64,000 nucleotides of DNA from Branchiostoma belcheri (taxonomy: Eukaryota > Chordata > Leptocardii > Amphioxiformes > Branchiostomatidae). Position 1 is the first letter of the stretch, and every line of letters begins with the position of its first letter. Below the pieces are notes generated by a model. It worked only from the letters and a program-made list of their open reading frames with translations. It had not been told where the DNA came from and did no database searches. Shown piece after piece: positions 57,941-64,000 of the stretch. Both the position numbers and the translations under genes were made by a program. The DNA is taken from positions 3,725,403-3,789,402 of the forward strand of contig NW_017802380.1 in assembly GCF_001625305.1 (NCBI RefSeq). The letters are read 5' to 3'.

Positions 57941-60900
57941 CCCGGCATGCCTGTCCTGATTGGCTAAATCCGAACTTGTTCCGCGCCATGAACTGATTAT
58001 ATCCACATTAGGTCCTACCCTGGACACACACATACCATTGCATAACTCCGCCGTCATGTTGAATAACCCACACCTGGAGCTCTGCCAAAATCCACACGAG
58101 TAAACGACTTTTCCACAACACAGAAATGCCAGGATTGTTAGGGTTGGGTGCCAAGAGAGTCCTACTCGTGTTGTCCGTAGCCCCTTTAGGTGTGTTGACT
58201 GTTCCGGTCGGCCCGATTTAACTTCGATAGTAGAGTCAACACCAAATGGCGAAACTGATCAATTTATCAAGGCGTGAGTGGGTAGAAACGTCCGTGAGTT
58301 TGCGGTAGCGCGCTCTGACAGAGAAAAAAGAAACACGAACCGTTGCTAAGTTTACCTGCTGTATCTTGTAGGTTAACGTTGATTATTGTGTACGATAATA
58401 AGTTATTTTAGGCCTTACAGTATTTGTTTTTCAAACCGTCCCGTATTGTTCCTATACATATCCGCGATTCAGCGTGTTTGTGTTTTTCTTTTTCTATCCG
58501 GCGCCATATATATAGGTTTGTTTTGGTTAAACCTCTATATACAAAGATACAAACAATTAACACCTGTACTTGTACCTACCCTTTTTTCGCATCTTCCATA
58601 GTTAATATGATAATTGCATAAATAAAGGACATTATATTATCCTTGCATAAATGCTTATATTGTGTGTAGTATAGGCTTTTCTAACCTAAAGCACATCAAG
58701 TCTTCAAGCAGATATTGGGAGGGAAAATTGTAGCAAGATTTCTCTAGAATGGGTGCTTCATATTCCAGCACACACGAGCCAATACATTAAACCATACTAA
58801 TGCAAATAGGACCATGTGAGAGGGGAACGGGGCATTTTTCAAAACAACAGTTCCAGTGTTATAGTTAATTGCACGTACTTCAACTCGTGTATGATGTATG
58901 AGTTTATCATGGTTATATAATAATACCAGAACGTGACAGAGTCAACACCAGCGGCGAGACGGGGACATTTATCAACGCTGAAGTGGGCGAAGCGTTCCAC
59001 AGACTCTCGGGACGTGTGGAAAACTGTGGCGTAGGTAAGAATTCGATTGGGGGGAGGGGGGGCACAAGGAGTATATGCAGGGATGTATACAAAGAGAGAG
59101 TTTATGTCACGACGTTTATTTAAGGTACCGTGGAGAGATTTTTGAAGAGAAAATATGACAGACATACATAGGCATGGCAGTAGCCAAGAAGATGTTGTCT
59201 GTCTCAGTGTTTAACACCAGAAATGTTTTGCACATATTTCACAACATGCCCTCTTTCATAAAAGGTGCTGATGTGTACGTATATTTTGTTCTTTTGCATT
59301 TCGCGGAGGTCTACGGAGGTCTACCGGCGCACGTATATGATTTTGTGACTGACAAGTCCACTTGAGCCCTATGACAGTTTAAAGTCGGTTGTTTTGATAA
59401 ATTGGACGTGAATCCCGTACACTGAGCACTCAATGACAACAGAATTGTGAAGAGTGGAATAAAAATTCTTTCGTAAATATCTGATTCCTAGGTGCTGAAC
59501 ATTTGTTGTAAAAACGTGTAGAATTGTGTATGCTGATCTAATGTAGAATGTACAAAAATGCTTTATTCTCATAGTATTATATCCTTGTGACCCTGGCCTT
59601 GGCCTCTTATAAACAAAACCAGAACACAAACATCACCCGCACACGAACTTTCCAAAACACAAGGCTTTTTATTCCCCGCCTGTTGGCCCTACCAACCACT
59701 TTACAAATTTCTTTACAACGTCGGGATGTTGACACAAAAGTCTGGCATTAGAAGCTTGGAACGTTGCCCCGAGAGAGCGAGCGCGCACAGTAGCTAGGTA
59801 AACCTCCCCATTTCCCGCGCTTTTATCATCCTGACGCGGCTTATCAGACGACAGAAACGTGACGTACAGAACTATAACAACATCCGTCTGTGTAGCGACG
59901 ACCTTGCGTAACACATGCGTCCGCTTCCAGCGTCTCTACACAATACAGACGGGTAAGATTAGAAGCCCGTGTATAAACAACACAGTCCCCTTGACCTCCG
60001 CTGTAGCTGCATGTGCCACTACCTGACCAAACTTGACCGAACTTCATAGTAATCTTGCCCCTTCCTACCCCCGCCATCTTGCTTCCATTTACGCTATGTT
60101 TTGACTTTACACATGTACACTGTGTGGGCTGCAGGGGCGGCCACTGAATCACCATGTTTGTTTTTAAAACGCGTCGACATGAAAATATTGTACTTGGGTT
60201 TAAAATTGTTTGTTCTGGGCCTCGCTGCGTCGTTTGGCAAGTTGTTAATGTCCCTCTGGTACAACTCAAATAAAATAGCTCGGTATTTGGGATCAGAAAA
60301 ATTCACATTACCCCTCCCTTACAATGTAGCCTTTAAAAAGCTCCATTTCAACACTGTCCATTACTAATACGACCTTTTTCGGCCCCTCTTACATTTCTTG
60401 CTTATCAAACCACATCATTTTGATTAGGTAAACAATGTCTCATTTTGATATCAAAGGAGAACAAACGCTCCTTCGTGTTTGATAAACATTTGTTCCTTAA
60501 GGATGTACTAAACTATTTTGAACCATGTCACTCGTTTTAGCTGCCTCAGTTTTCGCAACCTGAAGTAAAGTATATAATCCTTTACAAAGAAAATAAAATG
60601 TATTGTGATTTAGTGGCCACCCCCTGTACCCTTGAATCATGCACTTATCCATGTAAATCCCAAATGGAGTGATGGGGTAGGGTACATCAGGCGACCCCTT
60701 ACAGCCCCATTAAAGAACATTTGCTAGAGTCAAATTCTGACATAAACGCAGTACATATTGAGAGTTTGCTCTCACGTGACCATGACGTAGGTACTGGCCG
60801 CCATTTGGATGGCTACACCGAAAGTTCGTCAAGCGAATTTGAACATGTATCCATGGTCACAGTCACCTGCAAACATGTTTAACCAACCAACCAACCATGT

Positions 60901-61950
60901 GTAACCAACCAACATGGGGGCTATGGCGTCATGTGTAAACACACTCTTTGGGCTCTACATTGACAAGTGCATGGCTTTTTCTCTTAACACTGTATTTAAC
61001 TGACCTATTGTTTTTGTCTGTTTTTTGTTTGTTTCTGCCTTATCATACTGTTAACCAACAAAATACGCCCTCTGTCCCTAGCTCTCTCAGACAACATTAT
61101 TCTTGACAACATATTCTGCTCCAGTCTCCCTGTACATGTATACGTATTTCCCCTGACGTTGTTCTAAGCATAGCAATCATTTTGAACCAATGCATTTTGA
61201 TCCCAATCATCGCATGTTTCGTATTTTTTTGGCGACGCCTCAGGGGCGAAGGCATTTTAGCACATGTACATATTTCTAAGTTCTCATTTCTTGTCAAGTA
61301 TCACAAGTAATCAGCTTTGAGCAATAATGGCAGTAAAGCATGTATGTTATACATGTATGTAATACATGTAATGTGTGGTCCTCATGTCCCTTCAAATCGC
61401 ACTCAAGATTGCGTCGTTGGTTGTAAACACGGTGACAAACGTCTCTGCGGAAGATGCACCACTTTGAGGGAATGGAATCAACCGCTCTCGCTAGGAATTG
61501 TAGGATTTGTCCTCGTCTGTCTTGTGGGAGAACCCATTCAAAGCAGGGGTGGCGGATGTCCTTCTAAGTTCAACAGTTCTTGAGTGACCTTGAGTGACCG
61601 TGCGCTGTAGACCACATGTCCTTGACCAAACGATCATACAGTTCCCTCCAGTCCGTAGCAACTAGTCAACTTAGCAATCCTGCAAAAATGGAAGGGACAC
61701 CTGTCCTGGCTCCTAACTAAGTCTCTGCCTCGTCAACTTCCTTCAAGGAGTTCTCAATGGTCAAAAAAAGGTGGAAGACGCTGAGTTTCAGTCTCTTTGC
61801 TCTCTCCTTTAAGTTCACTCCTTAGGAATGGCATGATTGTCTTATAACAACGTAGTGCGCAGTTCTACATCTACATTCTAAATGTATACAGTCCCTCCAT
61901 AGCCCCCATCAGTCTGTGCGCGGAGGACGTCACTTCCGTTTGACGTGACG
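57941..61950. other. Gene-free region downstream of the KLF exon
   Basis: The right part may be 3' UTR of the KLF15-like gene on -. Two blocks starting AGAGTCAACACCA (58231 and 58938) are similar over about 65 bp. A minus-strand ATG at about 60081 in ATGGCGGGGGTAGG context opens 78 codons without a recognisable family. No other gene is seen. Confidence 0.5.
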
Positions 61951-62175
61951 TCATATCCGGTTGGTCCTGGCGAGGCGTTGGACGTGGACCTTGATGTGCT
62001 TGGAGAGGTGGTCTGAGCGGGAGAACCGCTTGTGGCACATGGTGCACTGGTAGGGCTTGACTCCGGAGTGGGAGCGCGTGTGCCGGGCCAGCTCGTCCGA
62101 CCGGGAGAACCTCCACTGACACCCGGGCCACGTGCAGGCGAACGGCTTCTCACCGGTGTGACGCCGCAAATGAGC
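61951..62175 (-). CDS. KLF15: KLF15-like zinc-finger transcription factor, last coding exon
   Basis: Nuclear DNA-binding protein of the Krueppel-like factor family, which binds CACCC/GC boxes. Only the final exon is in the window (74 codons plus stop at 61951-61953). It starts after a CAG acceptor, phase 0, in the tail of finger 1 (AHLRRH), then TGEKPF, finger 2 ([16 protein letters not shown]), the linker HSGVKPYQC and finger 3 ([21 protein letters not shown]), then a short basic tail. The linker SGVKPYQC and the finger 3 ending SKHIKVH are what I associate with KLF15 rather than KLF9/13 or KLF1-8. Upstream exons, with finger 1 and the regulatory N-terminus, were not found up to 64000 and should lie beyond the edge. 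Confidence 0.85.
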   Translation of the reverse strand, partial: AHLRRHTGEKPFACTWPGCQWRFSRSDELARHTRSHSGVKPYQCTMCHKRFSRSDHLSKHIKVHVQRLARTNRI

Positions 62176-64000
62176 CTGGAGTGTAGAAAAGAAAAAGAAA
62201 AAGAAGAAAAAATTAGAAAAGCAACATTTCCAATGTTTACCTTTACATGGGGATGGTCTAGCATTCCTATATACGGTGACCAGCCCTTCGAGTCTGTCCT
62301 TGCTACATGATGTAACTCAACACCACAGGGTGTGTGCTACATCACCAGTTACCATGGTGACAGACGCCTGGTCAAGGTCATTGACCCTATATATGTGTTT
62401 GTAGAAAAGAAAAAGAAACAGAGCAAAAACACTATGTTTTTCTTCTGCGAAGGTAAACATACAAGAAAACAAAACAAGGGAGATTTCAGACTTCGGGGAA
62501 TCGTTCTTGGTGTTTGTAAGTGTATTGATCTTGCCAGTGAAATACCCGGTTGAATTACATCATAGAAAGGATGATTACTCATGATTCTACGTCACTCACT
62601 CCGGTTTTGCACCATGATTTGTGCTTCATACCATGATTAAACAGTACACATCCTTGGCAACTTCATACCACATCCAACCACTCGGGTCACCACGCAGCCA
62701 ATCGACTGAAACCCAATTGCAATCTCCGCCCACCCACTTCCAATTATTGCTACTGAGGACTAAATAAATGCCAACTCCCCATCAACGAGGTCAAACGAAG
62801 CGATGCGGGTTTTCTATATATAAAGTCCGTTATCAAGATAGCTTGCATGATAAAACATCACGTGTAGAGTAATATCCACATAACATGCCCTATGGCCGAC
62901 GCACACAATAGTATCATGCCGTTTGATTGTCCAATTTGGACGCAAAAGGAAACACCGAGTTGTGTATCTAACCTCGTTTTTAAACCAAACCGTCCAACAC
63001 GTGCTGATAGGTGACGTCACGCCGACATAGCTGATTGGTGGATATGACAGGCAGACAAACTGGGTTATCATGTCCGAGTGATTTAAACATTTAAACACGT
63101 CCTGCGGCGTGAGGAGACGGTTTGCATACTAATGAGCCGGGACGTTGCCCGGAGCTATTTGTAAATAGTTGTCTTGACGATACGGATGATTTGAACTGTT
63201 TTAAGGAAAATAATATTCTGTTTTCGTGTTGGTACTTGCGGTTGTGTATTTTGTGTGTGATATGGGAAAGGGAGGGAGGGGTAAATAATATAGGATAGGA
63301 CGCAAGATCCTCTGGTCTCTAGATTTTAGAGCCAATAGATATTGTCAACTATCACTGCCAATTATATACTGTGTAATATTTTCAAACTGGCACTGACAGA
63401 TTGCAAACAGAGATAGATGACATCGGGCGTGAGAAATGGACTCAAATGGAAGTTCCGCCTGACCAGCGGTGCGTTTGGTGCTACCAAAATAACTCCCACC
63501 GCATCCAAAAGCGTTTCACGCTACGTTTGACCCCTTTAACCACAACAAAACAAAAACAAACCCCACAATACGGAATGTCCACAAAGAAAAATATACGAAA
63601 CAGTTATTTTCTAGCCATACACAAATAGAAGAATCCGAAAAGTTATCTAACAGAGAAAGTTTTACGGCCTTTTAAAGTTTAGCGTACCTCCCTTCGGCGT
63701 TTCCTGGCCAAAGAAAAAAAAACGTTGACCTGATTGACCACTTAGAACATTTCTGGGTCATCTCTTCTCTGTGTGGAGATTTACAGATGAAAGACCCAGG
63801 CTTTTACCTGCGATGGTCCCCTTAATCATACCTTAAGTCCCACCAAACAATTTAACCTCTTTAATCTAATTCTAGGCATTAGTGTATTAAGTGCTGGTGT
63901 GGGTAGTGCCTGTTTAGATGATGAGTACAAAAATGACTACTTTCTAAACGACTGAGGTACGGTATCAGCCTGGTGTACAACGTATCATTATAATGGGGTA
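62176..64000. other. KLF15-like intron and unassigned sequence
   Basis: Sequence upstream of the last KLF exon. It holds the repeat at 62310-62463. No exon encoding the expected first zinc finger is seen, and no other gene. Confidence 0.5.
62310..62463 (+). repeat. Dispersed repeat, copy B (CAACACCACAGGGTGT family)
   Basis: Partner of 16683-16811, in the same orientation, about 150 bp, with an additional AGAAAAGAAAAAG insertion. Confidence 0.6.

Noticed and set aside
57464-58057. Cys/Val-rich minus-strand open frame across the CA array and gap
   Set aside because: It is a translation of CA/TG repeats and Ns; no real protein.
59844-60081. Minus-strand ATGGCGGGGGTAGG start opening about 78 codons
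   Set aside because: Good start context but no recognisable domain, no splice partner and no poly(A) evidence.
1-64000. CRISPR arrays, operons, integrases, toxin or viral genes
   Set aside because: Searched by eye on both strands; the spaced repeats here are minisatellites or MITEs and the gene structures are eukaryotic.

Overview
This window looks like nuclear DNA from an invertebrate chordate, most likely an amphioxus (Branchiostoma-like). The basis is gene content (an intron-rich CYP2-clan P450, a BDH1/HSD17B-type SDR, a DALRD3 orthologue and a KLF15-like zinc finger), GT-AG introns of 50 bp to 7 kb, and a dense mix of MITEs, tRNA-derived SINEs, Penelope-like elements and a LINE. Species assignment is inference. 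No prokaryotic genes, operons, CRISPR arrays or rRNA were seen.

Layout. 1-7717: two tandem CYP2-clan cytochrome P450 genes on +. The first enters from the left edge with only its last exons; the second is complete (7 exons, 499 aa). A mirror-image Penelope-like element lies between them. 7718-11168: gene-free DNA with MITE and Penelope relics. 11169-20316: a 9-exon + gene for a 1287-aa protein of a family I do not recognise. 20317-22634: gene-free, MITE-rich. 22635-33416: a 3-exon + gene for a 435-aa secretory or membrane NAD-dependent epimerase/dehydratase-like protein, whose 7-kb second intron carries a 5'-truncated L1/Tx1-type LINE. 34154-37792: a 7-exon + gene for a membrane-anchored SDR9C-type dehydrogenase. 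38439-46745: a 14-exon - gene that I reconstruct as DALRD3 (594 aa), convergent with the SDR. 46746-61950: 15 kb with no gene I can support, holding a 765-bp palindrome, a 12-bp minisatellite, long CA arrays and a 119-bp assembly gap. 61951-62175: the last coding exon of a KLF15-like transcription factor on -; the rest of that gene lies beyond the right edge.

The genes are not an operon or an obvious pathway. The P450s, the epimerase and the SDR are NAD(P)- or haem-dependent metabolic enzymes that happen to be neighbours. DALRD3 (tRNA-Arg m3C cofactor) and KLF15 are unrelated to them. The most unusual material is in the repeats: a Penelope-like element with two 208-bp mirror arms each carrying a hammerhead-ribozyme-like motif, two more such motifs elsewhere, two large palindromes (one with a perfect 9-bp target duplication inside DALRD3 intron 1), and a Harbinger-like element ending 25 bp before an SDR exon. 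Among the genes, the main points are the 1287-aa orphan protein and the concentration of P450 paralogue differences in one substrate-recognition exon.

All exon models come from reading splice sites and frames by eye. No alignment or database search was run.
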